From Candidatus Methanomethylophilaceae archaeon (GTDB lineage: Archaea > Thermoplasmatota > Thermoplasmata > Methanomassiliicoccales > Methanomethylophilaceae), in NCBI GenBank assembly GCA_017519045.1, contig JAFWTC010000086.1, forward strand, positions 1 through 64,000: a stretch of DNA of 64,000 nucleotides. Direction: 5' to 3'. This document shows positions 27,601 through 35,794 of this stretch, in pieces. The notes under the pieces are model-generated. The model did no database searches and was not told the DNA's origin. It saw only the letters and a program-made list of their open reading frames with translations. Position numbers and translations under genes: made by a program. Each line of letters starts with the position of its first letter. The first letter of the stretch is position 1.

Positions 27601-28718
27601 CCCTGGAGCAGATGAGGGACTACCTCCGCGAGGAAGGCGTCGAAGGCATAGACTCCGACCAGCTGATAGACATGCTCACCGGCTACGTGAACGTCGTCGG
27701 AATGACCTGCACGGCCAAGGACAACGTGAGGAGGGTCAGAGAGCGCGAAGGTCCCGAGATAGACCTGCGGAAGATGGGCGCGGACGTCGTCATAATAGAC
27801 GAGGTGAGCAAGGTCCCGTTCCCGGAGCTGGTGCGTCCGATGTCCTACGGAAAGAAGATCATCCTTGTCGGAGACCACAAGCAGCTTCCTCCGGTATACA
27901 ACGAGAAGGCGGAGGACGACGACCTCAGGGAGCTCGGCCGCAAGTACGCGAGGATGTACACGGAGCCCCTCTTCAAGCGTCTCTTCGAGGAGGCCGACGT
28001 CCACTCCAAGACCATGCTCAGGACCCAGTACCGCATGACGTCCCAGATCATGGGGGTCATCAACCGCTTCTACGACGGGGAGCTGGAGATGCCCCGGGGC
28101 GTGCCCGAGAGGATGCACGGAATGACCGTCCTCGGAAAGACCAGGCCGATAATCACCCCCGAGGGCTCGGTCGTGTTCATCGACTGCAAGGGCAAGGAGA
28201 GGAGGGAGAGCGGCAGCACGTCCTACGTGAACGACTCCGAGGCGGAGACGGTGTCCAGGATGGTGAGGCTGATAGATGCCGCTAGAGAAGGCTTCGACGA
28301 GACCCTGACCATGGGCGTCATAACCCCATACGCCGACCAGATGCGCATGATAAGAAGGATGCTTCGCATGGACGACGAGAGGTCCCCCGACAGGCTCAGG
28401 CTCAGGAACTTCCTAGAGAAGGGCGAGGAGAGGTTCATGGTGAAGTCCGTGGACGACTTCCAAGGGGACGAGAGGGACGTCATCATACTGTCTCTGGTCA
28501 GGACGACGGAGTCCAGGTTCATCTCGGACTTCAGACGCATCAACGTCGCCATGAGCCGCGCCAGGCGCCTCCTGGTGATAGTCGGCAACGCGGACTCCCT
28601 CGCGGACGTTGCGGTGGACGTGGACGGCGACGGCACCCTCAGGAACGTCTACAAGGACATAATAGACGATTTGAAGATGGATGGATACGTGGTGGATTCG
28701 GAGGAGGTGCCTGAATGA
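24636..28718 (+). CDS. Large SF1 (Upf1/Sen1-like) helicase
   Basis: A 1360-residue protein; the ATG lies 28 nt after TTTTAAATA, so leaderless. The first ~600 residues hold an N-terminal beta-rich region and coiled coils. The helicase core has Walker A GPPGTGKTQ near residue 640, motif II IIDEVSK near 1054, motif III GDHKQLPPV, TQYRM, motif IV VITPYADQ, motif V SVDDFQGDERDV and motif VI VAMSRARRLLVI. A long insertion of ~350 residues, with coiled coils, separates motifs Ia and II. It overlaps the next gene by ATGA, so the pair is translationally coupled. Role unknown: nucleic-acid surveillance or defence are possible. Confidence 0.85.
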   Translation: MTPAPFATKRSVQTDRTRNARTVSEEAKEPASTLVLNFSKYCYKWSTVQGKRIVPLKEQYAAMSGEIYKHGSVVRFIAAHLYGTEEERTIHLLHPSFDKSAKLDSGSLELENVVVRVDSKSDSKLDLVVQGNFEMDDKTHGWDLMVTKVLLMSHTGRYVGEIDARCRICAIVKDESEFYLNAEGKEVSRRSLGTDRPFVTPELITKLVATYPVLRPRETAAVLKDWSDFLDMRDLIAGLNGENGFKVRRPEFIQACYGPVSSIPADKTLVDDGITAWTDDIQPGLPQCTLVRVVHDMDPVPTGGELRAYVDAFNAATKGIVKVVNPSIEGEEYDADPDDRKRDHDMSLIGERIAEVRTGRTLTSEDTRELDSLHKTETDSIRKEYTDRAEKVAAAALEAYKSSEELAEELDRRVRTSEESIRMAAEKLRRGKAEETYLDLMEKGGSPDWESVYAGVSLDDCLTEVTAGFRKNEADGILDGKFKDLSKEATSRLRPEMELELRNADSRHKARLSELARKLSKSSLTVFFKIPADEGKSVTQDVKDRTAYFADRSGLVLVEDDAAERSSVDRQRLAINDLIYGTMRNPYLISFLYSPEITPLFEPAKVSHTFGKRFNELQMRAINGAVSANGLYLIQGPPGTGKTQVIAEITAQEVIRGHKVLIASQGNKAVDNAFERLRPYSFIRPVRIMAENRESAYELRNIVSTVYDGIRTALEERMDLFGDAESRAAISEKISEFKRFYTDVYLSRKSEAESLIRKVRAVRRELNERLDKVNCENAALDSARKRYYEACDKLKRLDDFEKEDYSEFASEIRAMFPNAERDSEIFGPDGLCRTVMSVSEDEMYDLIERYEGMRDRGELPDDRFSPLFKNGGRRLPEIKFSLDGIRGAVRGMTESDRDEAEKASRYDPKRSDEIRKVFGSKMQSYMENEAYVSYLEAESKAQSMVSELFSKLRVTDRYDTIEEARQIVAKEEKVLEAFGGQGAEATLKTLEQMRDYLREEGVEGIDSDQLIDMLTGYVNVVGMTCTAKDNVRRVREREGPEIDLRKMGADVVIIDEVSKVPFPELVRPMSYGKKIILVGDHKQLPPVYNEKAEDDDLRELGRKYARMYTEPLFKRLFEEADVHSKTMLRTQYRMTSQIMGVINRFYDGELEMPRGVPERMHGMTVLGKTRPIITPEGSVVFIDCKGKERRESGSTSYVNDSEAETVSRMVRLIDAAREGFDETLTMGVITPYADQMRMIRRMLRMDDERSPDRLRLRNFLEKGEERFMVKSVDDFQGDERDVIILSLVRTTESRFISDFRRINVAMSRARRLLVIVGNADSLADVAVDVDGDGTLRNVYKDIIDDLKMDGYVVDSEEVPE

Positions 28719-30817
28719 GCGGCGGAATAGCGGTCCCGATAGAGCTCCCGGTGATGAAGGTCAGGTACACGGCCACCGTTCACCAGGTGAAGCGCGCCTC
28801 CGGCCTGGAATACGTCATCCTGAAGATGGTGGAGGCGGGGCACGAGACCGGATCCCCGAACATCGACATCGGGCAGATGATGGGCGTGCTCTCGATGCAT
28901 TCCGACCTGTTCCCGCTGGTCGCGGAGGAGATGGACCGCCTCAGGAAGGTAGGGATGCTGGACTACACGGTGTCGAGGCTGGAGCCGGGCACCCCCGTCC
29001 GCAGGATCAAGGTGACCGACATGGGCAGGGAGCTCCTGGCCAAGAACATCACCTCCTCCGAGAAGAAGCAGATGGAGAGGACGCTGGTCTACCGCCCCTG
29101 GAGGAAGGAGAGGTTCTCCGACGACGAGAACATACCCTTCATCGACCGCCCCGTCAGGATCGCGTTCGGCCAGGACAAGAAGGCGGAGGCGATAGCGTAC
29201 GTGGAGGAGCATCGGTTCGGATTCGGCATAGACCAGTCCGCCACGATCAAGAACCCCAAGATAGACGCCTCCAAGACGCCTTCAGGATATGCCGGATACG
29301 ACCTCGAGATGTACTTCGACAGGTCGGACGGGACGTTCCGCCTGATCGGAGCCGGCGATCTGGACATGGAATACCTCCGCGACGCGTACACCGGGGACGC
29401 CCTCATGAAGAAGCTCCCGGAGGGCCTCTTCGAGACCCCGCTGGCCCCATTCGAGATCAAGAAATGGTCGGAGTCCGAGCCGGCCGCCGGATGCTCGCTC
29501 ATGCTGCCGTCCGACCTGGAGATGGAGAACGGCATACTGTTCTACGGCCCCAACCTGTCCAAGGTGTCGGTCCCCAACAGGGCCAGGCTTCCCGACGATT
29601 CCGAATGCGACGCGGTCATCATAACCTCCAGGACCGAGGGCAGGATGCTTTGGTTCATCAGGAAGGAGAGCGCCGTCGAGGAATTCGACGGGAAGAGGAC
29701 CATCAAGATGGTGGCCTCGCACAAGATGGGGAGGTCCGAGATAGACCGCGCCGTGGACGGCCTCCTCGCCGACAAGCGCATATCCCGCTCGGAGGAGCTG
29801 AAGGACATCTATGAGACCGCCCGCGCCCTGAACGACGACACCGTCCTCGCCGACCGCGTGGCGGCAAGCCTGGTTCCAGGCGACGTGGAATCGCTCAGAC
29901 GCGCGTTCGGATACCTGGGAGCGTTGCAGGACCAGAGCTGGTCGGCGTCGCTGGGGAAGGCCCTGGAGGGCGTCCTGGGCGAGTGGATCGACGGAGGGCT
30001 GACCTCCGAGGAGGCGGAGCGCTTCCTTTCGACTTGCTCCAAGAAAGGCGTCACGGTGCCCGTCGACCGCGTCATCCCCAAGGCGTTCAAGCGCTACGGC
30101 CCGCTGGAGGCGGCGGAATGGGGGTTCTCGGCCGGAATCGACTCGTTCGTGAACAGGGCGGACCTGGCAGATGCCATATCGTCAGCCATACTGTCGGGAG
30201 ACGACGTTCAGGGCGCCTCCGAGGAGATGAAGGCGATCCGCGCTGCCTCGGAGTCCATGGCGGGGCTCAAGAAGATGACGGGGATCGTCTCGCCGGAAGG
30301 CTATCGCTTCGACCTCTCTTCGATCCCTGATGACGAGAAGGCGACGCTGGCGAAGCTCTCCGCGACGCTGGCGACGTCCATGGGATACGTCTCCGAAAGG
30401 TTCCCAGCAGTCCGCGGAACGGCGGCCTTCGCGGAGGCGCGCAGGCTGGGCGGCATCTACGCCCTGATATCCGACGCCGTCAAACGCGCAGGAAGGATCA
30501 GGAGGAGCGCGGACCTGGCGGCCGAGGCCAACGGGCTCCTCTTCTACTCGGAGGCGGAGAGGCTGGTCCTGTCCAAGCTCAGGGCGGCCTACGGGGACCT
30601 TCCCCGCGAAGACCTGCTGAAGAGGTTCAGATCCTCGGGAACGCTGCCGCTGTCGGACTACAAGCTTCTGGACGACATTTTCGAGGCATACGGCAAGCTC
30701 AGGTCCGGGGCGATAGACGTCCCGGTGCCCTCCAACGTCAAGGAAAGCTTCAGCGAGCTGACGTTCTCGATAGTGAAACTCAAGATGCGAGGGCGGATCA
30801 GCCGAACATCGGGTTGA
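28715..30817 (+). CDS. Unknown 700-residue partner of the SF1 helicase
   Basis: Starts inside the helicase stop codon (ATGA overlap), so it is co-translated with it. Residues ~20-110 look like a winged-helix or helical bundle (ILKMVEAGHETGSPN..MDRLRKVGMLDYTVSRL..KVTDMGRELLAK). The middle is alpha/beta. The last ~300 residues are all-helical (PRREDLLKRFRSSG..). No nuclease, protease or ATPase motif is seen, and no membrane segment. The 3' end overlaps the convergent YbjN-like gene by 20 bp. I do not recognise the family. Confidence 0.6.
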   Translation: MSGGIAVPIELPVMKVRYTATVHQVKRASGLEYVILKMVEAGHETGSPNIDIGQMMGVLSMHSDLFPLVAEEMDRLRKVGMLDYTVSRLEPGTPVRRIKVTDMGRELLAKNITSSEKKQMERTLVYRPWRKERFSDDENIPFIDRPVRIAFGQDKKAEAIAYVEEHRFGFGIDQSATIKNPKIDASKTPSGYAGYDLEMYFDRSDGTFRLIGAGDLDMEYLRDAYTGDALMKKLPEGLFETPLAPFEIKKWSESEPAAGCSLMLPSDLEMENGILFYGPNLSKVSVPNRARLPDDSECDAVIITSRTEGRMLWFIRKESAVEEFDGKRTIKMVASHKMGRSEIDRAVDGLLADKRISRSEELKDIYETARALNDDTVLADRVAASLVPGDVESLRRAFGYLGALQDQSWSASLGKALEGVLGEWIDGGLTSEEAERFLSTCSKKGVTVPVDRVIPKAFKRYGPLEAAEWGFSAGIDSFVNRADLADAISSAILSGDDVQGASEEMKAIRAASESMAGLKKMTGIVSPEGYRFDLSSIPDDEKATLAKLSATLATSMGYVSERFPAVRGTAAFAEARRLGGIYALISDAVKRAGRIRRSADLAAEANGLLFYSEAERLVLSKLRAAYGDLPREDLLKRFRSSGTLPLSDYKLLDDIFEAYGKLRSGAIDVPVPSNVKESFSELTFSIVKLKMRGRISRTSG

Positions 30818-31277
30818 GGTTGCGCTCCGAAGGCTCGGCGATCTTCTTGAGCTCACCGTCATGCTGGTCGACGGTCTCGATGACCAGCGCGAGCGTCGAC
30901 CTCAGGGTGGAGGAGCTGATGTTGGAGTCGGCGTAGATGAGGCCGTACTCGAAGCTCACGAACCCGTCGTCCGGATCCAGGTAGAACGCACCGAAACTGA
31001 GGGTCCTGTTGATGTCGTTGAGCCTCCAGCAGACGTCCCTGAACTTGTCGGCGTTCGCCTGCATGTCCAGAAGGCAGACGAACTGGACGGAGACCTCGGT
31101 GACCTTCATGAGCGTTCTTATCGGGAGGTCGTCGCCTTTGAACACGGCCCTGAAGATCTTCTCGGAATCGTCGTAGCCGTAATGGACGTCGCACTCGTCG
31201 AGGAACTTCTTGATGAGTCCCACGATCATCTCCTTGTCCGCCACGCTCTTCTTGTTGTCCTTCTTGATTCCGAACAC
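30798..31277 (-). CDS. YbjN-like protein
   Basis: A 159-residue protein whose pattern fits the YbjN/secretion-chaperone-like fold: IVGLIKKFLDECDVHYGYD, FKGDDLPIRTLMKVTEVSVQFVCLL, DVCWRLNDINRTLSFGAFYLDPDDGFVSFEYGL. Such proteins are small alpha/beta chaperone-like dimers. It starts 3 nt after the stop of the leucine-rich-repeat gene at 31280, so it is part of that operon. Confidence 0.65.
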   Translation of the reverse strand: MFGIKKDNKKSVADKEMIVGLIKKFLDECDVHYGYDDSEKIFRAVFKGDDLPIRTLMKVTEVSVQFVCLLDMQANADKFRDVCWRLNDINRTLSFGAFYLDPDDGFVSFEYGLIYADSNISSSTLRSTLALVIETVDQHDGELKKIAEPSERNLNPMFG

Positions 31278-31279
31278 GC

Positions 31280-32188
31280 TCAGGCCCCCTGGGCGACACG
31301 CCCATTCACGGAATCCGAATGCCTGAGTCGGAATAAAGCATTATCCGAAGTCCGGTCGGGAGGAAGGCGTCGGACTCTGCGAAGGACGCCGTCCGATCCC
31401 CTGAACTCGCACCCGCGAAGCATGTCCGGAGTGTGCGCCTGCTCGTCTCCGGAATCGTCGAGGAACGTCTGGCCGAAGAACGCGCTTCCCCCGAGGGATG
31501 TCAGGGACGAGGGCAGACGGACGAGGGAGAGGGAGATGCAATCGGAGAACGCGCCTCCGCCCACGGACTCGACCCCCTCCGGAACCGCCGCCTCCTTCAG
31601 CGAAAGGCATTTGAAAAAGGCCCATTCGCCTATGCGGACGATGCCGCCGGGAATCTCGGCCTCGATGAGGGAATGGCAATCGGAGAACGTCCCGTCCTCG
31701 ATGGCAGAGATGCCCTGCGGGAGTACGGCGCGGCGCATCGAGAAGCAGCCGGAGAACGCCCATGCGCCGATGGACGTCACGCCGTCCGGGATCTCTGCCT
31801 CCGAGAGGATCATGCAGTCCGCGAAGGCCTCCTCCCCGATGCACATCAGTCCGGGCGGAAGCCTGACGTCGGTCAAAGAGACGCATCCGTAGAAGGCGCG
31901 CGCTCCGATGAACATGAGGGTGGACGGAAGCTCGACGGAAGACAACGACTGGCATCCGGAGAAAGCCTCCTTGGCTATGTTGACGGTCCCCTCAGGGATG
32001 CGGACCGAAGCCACCGGCAGGCCGGAGAACGCCCCCTGGCCCACCGATATGACCGCGGCCCGGCCGGTCGAGGCGGAGACCGAGTCAGGAACCTCCACGG
32101 ATTCGGATGCCTGGCTCACCTTGGTCAATGTGGCTCCGTACTCGTCTATGGAGAACTCCATCCCGTCCTCGACCACTGTCTCGCCCAT
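31280..32188 (-). CDS. Short BspA-like leucine-rich-repeat protein
   Basis: This 302-residue protein has a ~40-residue cap (FSIDEYGATLTKVS) and about eight BspA repeats with the pattern IGxxAFxGCxSLxxVxLPxxL. A ~45-residue tail follows. No signal peptide or anchor. It overlaps the upstream MazG/acylase gene by 43 bp on the same strand and is followed closely by the YbjN-like gene, so all three are likely co-expressed. It resembles the longer LRR protein at 17140. Confidence 0.82.
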   Translation of the reverse strand: MGETVVEDGMEFSIDEYGATLTKVSQASESVEVPDSVSASTGRAAVISVGQGAFSGLPVASVRIPEGTVNIAKEAFSGCQSLSSVELPSTLMFIGARAFYGCVSLTDVRLPPGLMCIGEEAFADCMILSEAEIPDGVTSIGAWAFSGCFSMRRAVLPQGISAIEDGTFSDCHSLIEAEIPGGIVRIGEWAFFKCLSLKEAAVPEGVESVGGGAFSDCISLSLVRLPSSLTSLGGSAFFGQTFLDDSGDEQAHTPDMLRGCEFRGSDGVLRRVRRLPPDRTSDNALFRLRHSDSVNGRVAQGA

Positions 32189-33678
32189 GCTGCTCGATCC
32201 TCCTGCATGGAAGGGATGTCCGACAACTTGAAGAAATGCCTGCGCCCGGTCTCGTTAGGTATCAGGTCCAAGGTCTTCTCCTCGACGTCGTACACAGAGC
32301 AATGCCCGGTATGCCACATGTCGACCACGTCCTTGCCTTCGAAGCGGGAGAGGACCTTCTCTATCCTCTCTACCATCCAATCCTGCGGCTCGTCGCCGAG
32401 GCCGAAGTCGCCGTCGCCTTTGGCGGTGTAATCGTTGTAGTATTCGCTGTACCAGAACGGGTCCGTAGACCTGTCGTAGGTCTTGGAGTACCATGCCTGC
32501 CGCATGAGGTCCAGCATGCCGTCCCTGTCGCCGACGTCCTTGTATCCCTTGGAGAGGATGCGATACCTCTCGATCCCATGAGAATGCCTGTCCAGGTCGG
32601 CGAGGTTCCTGGCTCCGGACATGTGGAAATTCGACAGGATGCGGACGCCGTAGGTGACGCATATCTTGCCGTCCACGAACTCGATGACCGCGGAACCGTT
32701 GCGGTCCGCCACCATGTAATGCATCTCGAAGCCCCTCATGTGGCCCTTCGGCAGCGAGTGGACGTCGCGGGCCCTGAGGATGTCGACGGCCTCGTTGACG
32801 GATGACGCGTGATCCAGGACGGTGCGGACCACCATAGCCATGCTGAGCCTTTCGGCACCGGGGTTCGTCGACTCGGTCTTCCCCCTGTCGCTCACCGTGA
32901 TCCCGTTGACGCAGCATGCCAGCCCGGCGTCGTTCACCCCGTCCATGGTCATGAACGGCACATATTCGTAGAGCTCCGATTCGGCCCCGAAATCCACGAC
33001 TTCGGACGGGATCAGAGAGGAGGAGACGCCCATGGAGGCGTGCCTCCCGGGGGCCACCGGGACGAATATGACGAAATCAGCCTTGTCTCCGATGGCCCAG
33101 TCGTAGTTCCTCCCCATCAGGCGCCCCTTGGAGACGGCTGAGCATGAGAATCCCGAAGGCGGGTTCTCGGTGAAGTACCGCTCCCCAGCGGCATAGTCGT
33201 AATCGTCGTAGCGGATCGAATAAAGCAGATCGTCCAGCTTGACGGCCTTGCCGCGCCTGCATCCGCCATCCATGATGGCCGATGGGAGAGGACGGATAAA
33301 ACCGATTCGGGCTCGGAGCTCGTCGTACTTCAGGTTGCGGCCCCTGCTCTTGTCCACAGGGTACTTCGCGCCGTTCTTGGCCAGCTTCTCATCAAGCGCG
33401 TCGGAGAGGTCTATGCCGTTCATCTGGCCGAAGCGCAGCACGAAGTAGAGCACGTCCGCCAGCTCCTCCCTCACGCGCTCCGACCCCGTTCCGTCCTCAA
33501 GAATCGCGCGGCATTCCTCGTCCGATTTGAATCTGAAAAGGTCAAGAAGCTCCGAGGCCTCGGTCACGATGCCTATCGCGAGGTCCTTCGGGCCGTGGAA
33601 CGCGTCCCAGTCCCTCTCCTCGCAGAACTCCCGGACCTTTTCGGCCGCCTCGCGTATGGTGACTTCCGCATCGCTCAT
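32146..33678 (-). CDS. Fusion: MazG-like pyrophosphohydrolase + choloylglycine hydrolase-like amidase
   Basis: A 510-residue protein with two domains. Residues 1-110 are MazG/RS21-C6-like: EASELLD (Glu40, Glu43) and REELADVLYF (Glu72, Asp75) give the EExxE...ExxD metal site that cleaves noncanonical dNTPs. Residues ~165-500 are Ntn-hydrolase/choloylglycine hydrolase-like: FSCSAVS with candidate nucleophile Cys179, then GRNYDW (Arg190, Asp193), and later segments with conserved Asn and Arg. The Cys is internal, so autoproteolysis would be needed. Bile-salt or N-acyl amide hydrolysis is possible. No frameshift between the domains is visible. Confidence 0.75.
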   Translation of the reverse strand: MSDAEVTIREAAEKVREFCEERDWDAFHGPKDLAIGIVTEASELLDLFRFKSDEECRAILEDGTGSERVREELADVLYFVLRFGQMNGIDLSDALDEKLAKNGAKYPVDKSRGRNLKYDELRARIGFIRPLPSAIMDGGCRRGKAVKLDDLLYSIRYDDYDYAAGERYFTENPPSGFSCSAVSKGRLMGRNYDWAIGDKADFVIFVPVAPGRHASMGVSSSLIPSEVVDFGAESELYEYVPFMTMDGVNDAGLACCVNGITVSDRGKTESTNPGAERLSMAMVVRTVLDHASSVNEAVDILRARDVHSLPKGHMRGFEMHYMVADRNGSAVIEFVDGKICVTYGVRILSNFHMSGARNLADLDRHSHGIERYRILSKGYKDVGDRDGMLDLMRQAWYSKTYDRSTDPFWYSEYYNDYTAKGDGDFGLGDEPQDWMVERIEKVLSRFEGKDVVDMWHTGHCSVYDVEEKTLDLIPNETGRRHFFKLSDIPSMQEDRAAWARQWSRTGWSSP

Positions 33679-33716
33679 GCGACGAGAACGGAACGGGGAT
33701 AGAAAACATGGAGGGT

Positions 33717-33732
33717 CCGGGCCGGAGCCCGG
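33717..33732 (-). terminator. Hairpin between the MazG/acylase gene and the permease gene
   Basis: CCGGG/CCCGG inverted repeat just downstream of the permease stop on the minus strand, followed there by a T-containing tract (ATGTTTTC). Confidence 0.4.
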
Positions 33733-33744
33733 AAGAGGTTTCGC

Positions 33745-35253
33745 TCACTGGGAGCGCCTGCTGCTGGCCTCAGGCTTGGAAGCCTTGCCGACATCGAAGT
33801 TGATTCCGCAGGACATCTCGGGGTGATGCTTGTGGTTCCAGTACTGGATGAGCATCCAGCAGGGAACGTAGAGGAAGGTGGCGGCGATTCCGACGAAGAC
33901 GTACAGAAGCCCCATGGTGTCGTACACGTAGTAGAGCAGGCCGGGTATCATGAAGAAGAACTCGAAGATCATCATGAACCAGGCGCCGCAGTACCAGAAC
34001 TTGCCGACCTTGTAGACCCTCTCGACGTCCTTGAACCTGGGGTCCCTGCGGGACTTGATGAAGGCGCAGCAGCACATTCCCAGGGCGATGGCGAATCCGA
34101 GGGCGGAGACGGCGAGGATCTGGGACGCGGTGATGCCGGCCAGCATGACTATGAATCCAATGGCGGCCTCGAAGTACATGGCGAACATGGGGACGCCGTA
34201 CTTGTTGGTCCTGGAGAACAGCAGAGGGAAGTTCCCGTCCTTGGCCATGATCTGGATGGTCCTGGCGGTGGCGAGGAAGGCGCTCTGGATGATCATTACC
34301 ATTCCGGCGATGAGCAGGAAGACGGCGATGAGGCCGCCGATGTCTCCGAAATCGCCCTTGGCGATGGGGATGAGGGTTGAAGCCCCGGCCTCCTCGATGC
34401 CGGCGTTCCCGAGGGTTCCGTACATGCAGAAAGCGATGACGAAGTACATGAAGAGACAGAGGAGCCCGCAAGCGGTCAGCGCCTTGGGGACGTCCTTCTC
34501 AGGCTGCTTGTACTCGGCTCCGTAGGTGGCGGCGGACTCCCATCCGACGGCGCTCCACTGAGCGACGGTGAAGCATCCGAGGATCATCAGGATGCCGTTG
34601 CCGTCCCAGGCCCATCCGTCGGGGGACATCTGGCTTGTGATGTAGTCGAGATGGAAGTTCCCGTTCAGCAGAGGCACCAGACAAATGATCAGAATGGGGA
34701 CGATGGTGATTCCGGCGAGGATCAGCTGGACCTTCGCTCCGCCCTCGAGCCCCTTGCGCCCGGAGAGGATGATGAATCCGTAGATGAGCGCGCCCAGGAG
34801 TATGTAGAAGCCGGTGGCGGTCATTCCGTCCAGTCCGAGGTTGAAGTAGTCGTTGATGTAGACGCCCGTCATGATGGTGAATATCGGGATGACGGGAACC
34901 CACGTGGCGAAGTAGGCCCAGGCTCCGAGAGATCCGATGACCCTTCCGGTGTTGATTTTCTTGTTCTTGTATTTCTCGTCGTCCCTGTACACGTGCTGAA
35001 TCGAACCGCCGATTCCCGCGACGCCGAAGGTGGCACACATCTCCCCGAGAGGGAGGTTGAGCAGGAATCCAGAAAGGACGGAGAGCACCCAGATGATGAT
35101 GCTCATCGCCCAAAGCGTTAGAGATAAGTCGCACAACGACGGAACGATCAGAATGGGGATACCCATGGCGATGATGAGCCCCTGCTTCCAGTCGATAGTC
35201 CTGAGAAGCTCATACGTGCCGCCTTGAGTGCCGCTGCTTTCTGCGTCTGCCAT
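33745..35253 (-). CDS. APC-family permease (methylamine/amino-acid type)
   Basis: A 502-residue, 12-helix transporter. It opens with the TIDWKQGLIIAMGIPILIVPSL segment and has ATYGAEYKQPEKDVPKAL in the middle and SRRDPRFKDV before the last helices. It is closely related to the permeases at 40600 and 43033. In methanogens such APC permeases, annotated as MtmP, accompany methylamine methyltransferase genes, so methylamine uptake is likely, but amino acids remain possible. A TTTATAAAC box at 35308-35316 on the minus strand gives a ~32-nt leader. The leader has the inverted repeat GACCT..AGGTC at 35269-35282. Confidence 0.85.
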   Translation of the reverse strand: MADAESSGTQGGTYELLRTIDWKQGLIIAMGIPILIVPSLCDLSLTLWAMSIIIWVLSVLSGFLLNLPLGEMCATFGVAGIGGSIQHVYRDDEKYKNKKINTGRVIGSLGAWAYFATWVPVIPIFTIMTGVYINDYFNLGLDGMTATGFYILLGALIYGFIILSGRKGLEGGAKVQLILAGITIVPILIICLVPLLNGNFHLDYITSQMSPDGWAWDGNGILMILGCFTVAQWSAVGWESAATYGAEYKQPEKDVPKALTACGLLCLFMYFVIAFCMYGTLGNAGIEEAGASTLIPIAKGDFGDIGGLIAVFLLIAGMVMIIQSAFLATARTIQIMAKDGNFPLLFSRTNKYGVPMFAMYFEAAIGFIVMLAGITASQILAVSALGFAIALGMCCCAFIKSRRDPRFKDVERVYKVGKFWYCGAWFMMIFEFFFMIPGLLYYVYDTMGLLYVFVGIAATFLYVPCWMLIQYWNHKHHPEMSCGINFDVGKASKPEASSRRSQ

Positions 35254-35794
35254 GAAATGACCTCATCTGACCTCTAAAGGTCGTCAGTCGGCAACATACA
35301 GAACCGTTTATAAATTTATTGACGTGTAGACATTTTAATTGAGGGTTAAACATAAATTGATTGACAGATTAAGTTAAATTTAAATAATAGAACCAATGCA
35401 TTTTTCATAAGGACGGTTGAACCAGTCCTTAAACACCATTATATGAGCACATGTCTACCATTTTACGTGCTTATTGTCCATTATGACCTACCGATCCTGT
35501 GATAAATCAGTGCCGTATTTCTATCCATGATTGCGCTATAAACAGAATAATCCAACATATTCTGAGATGATTATCATCAATTATGGAAGAATAATAAATC
35601 CGTACATTGACTTATATAAAAATATTTCTTCATATGATCGCGGTTTCCGAATTGCATGTCTCAGCCTATGCATCGGCCGACATCCTCCTAGAACCGTTAG
35701 GAAACGGGCGCCGCGTGTTCATATGACTTGAAATTGGTCTGTTTTATCCGCCTGCCAGCACATCGGTTATATCAGCATACCGCGATTGCGTCGC
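35254..35794. promoter_or_regulatory. AT-rich divergent promoter region
   Basis: This 541-bp gap is far more AT-rich than its GC-rich surroundings. It holds the minus-strand TATA box of the permease (35308-35316) and a plus-strand TTATAT box about 25 nt upstream of the hydantoinase-like start. No convincing gene is seen in between; short frames there have poor codon use. Confidence 0.6.

Noticed and set aside
35531-35731. Possible 66-residue gene in the AT-rich gap before the hydantoinase-like gene
   Set aside because: No ribosome site or TATA box and codon use unlike neighbours; judged chance.
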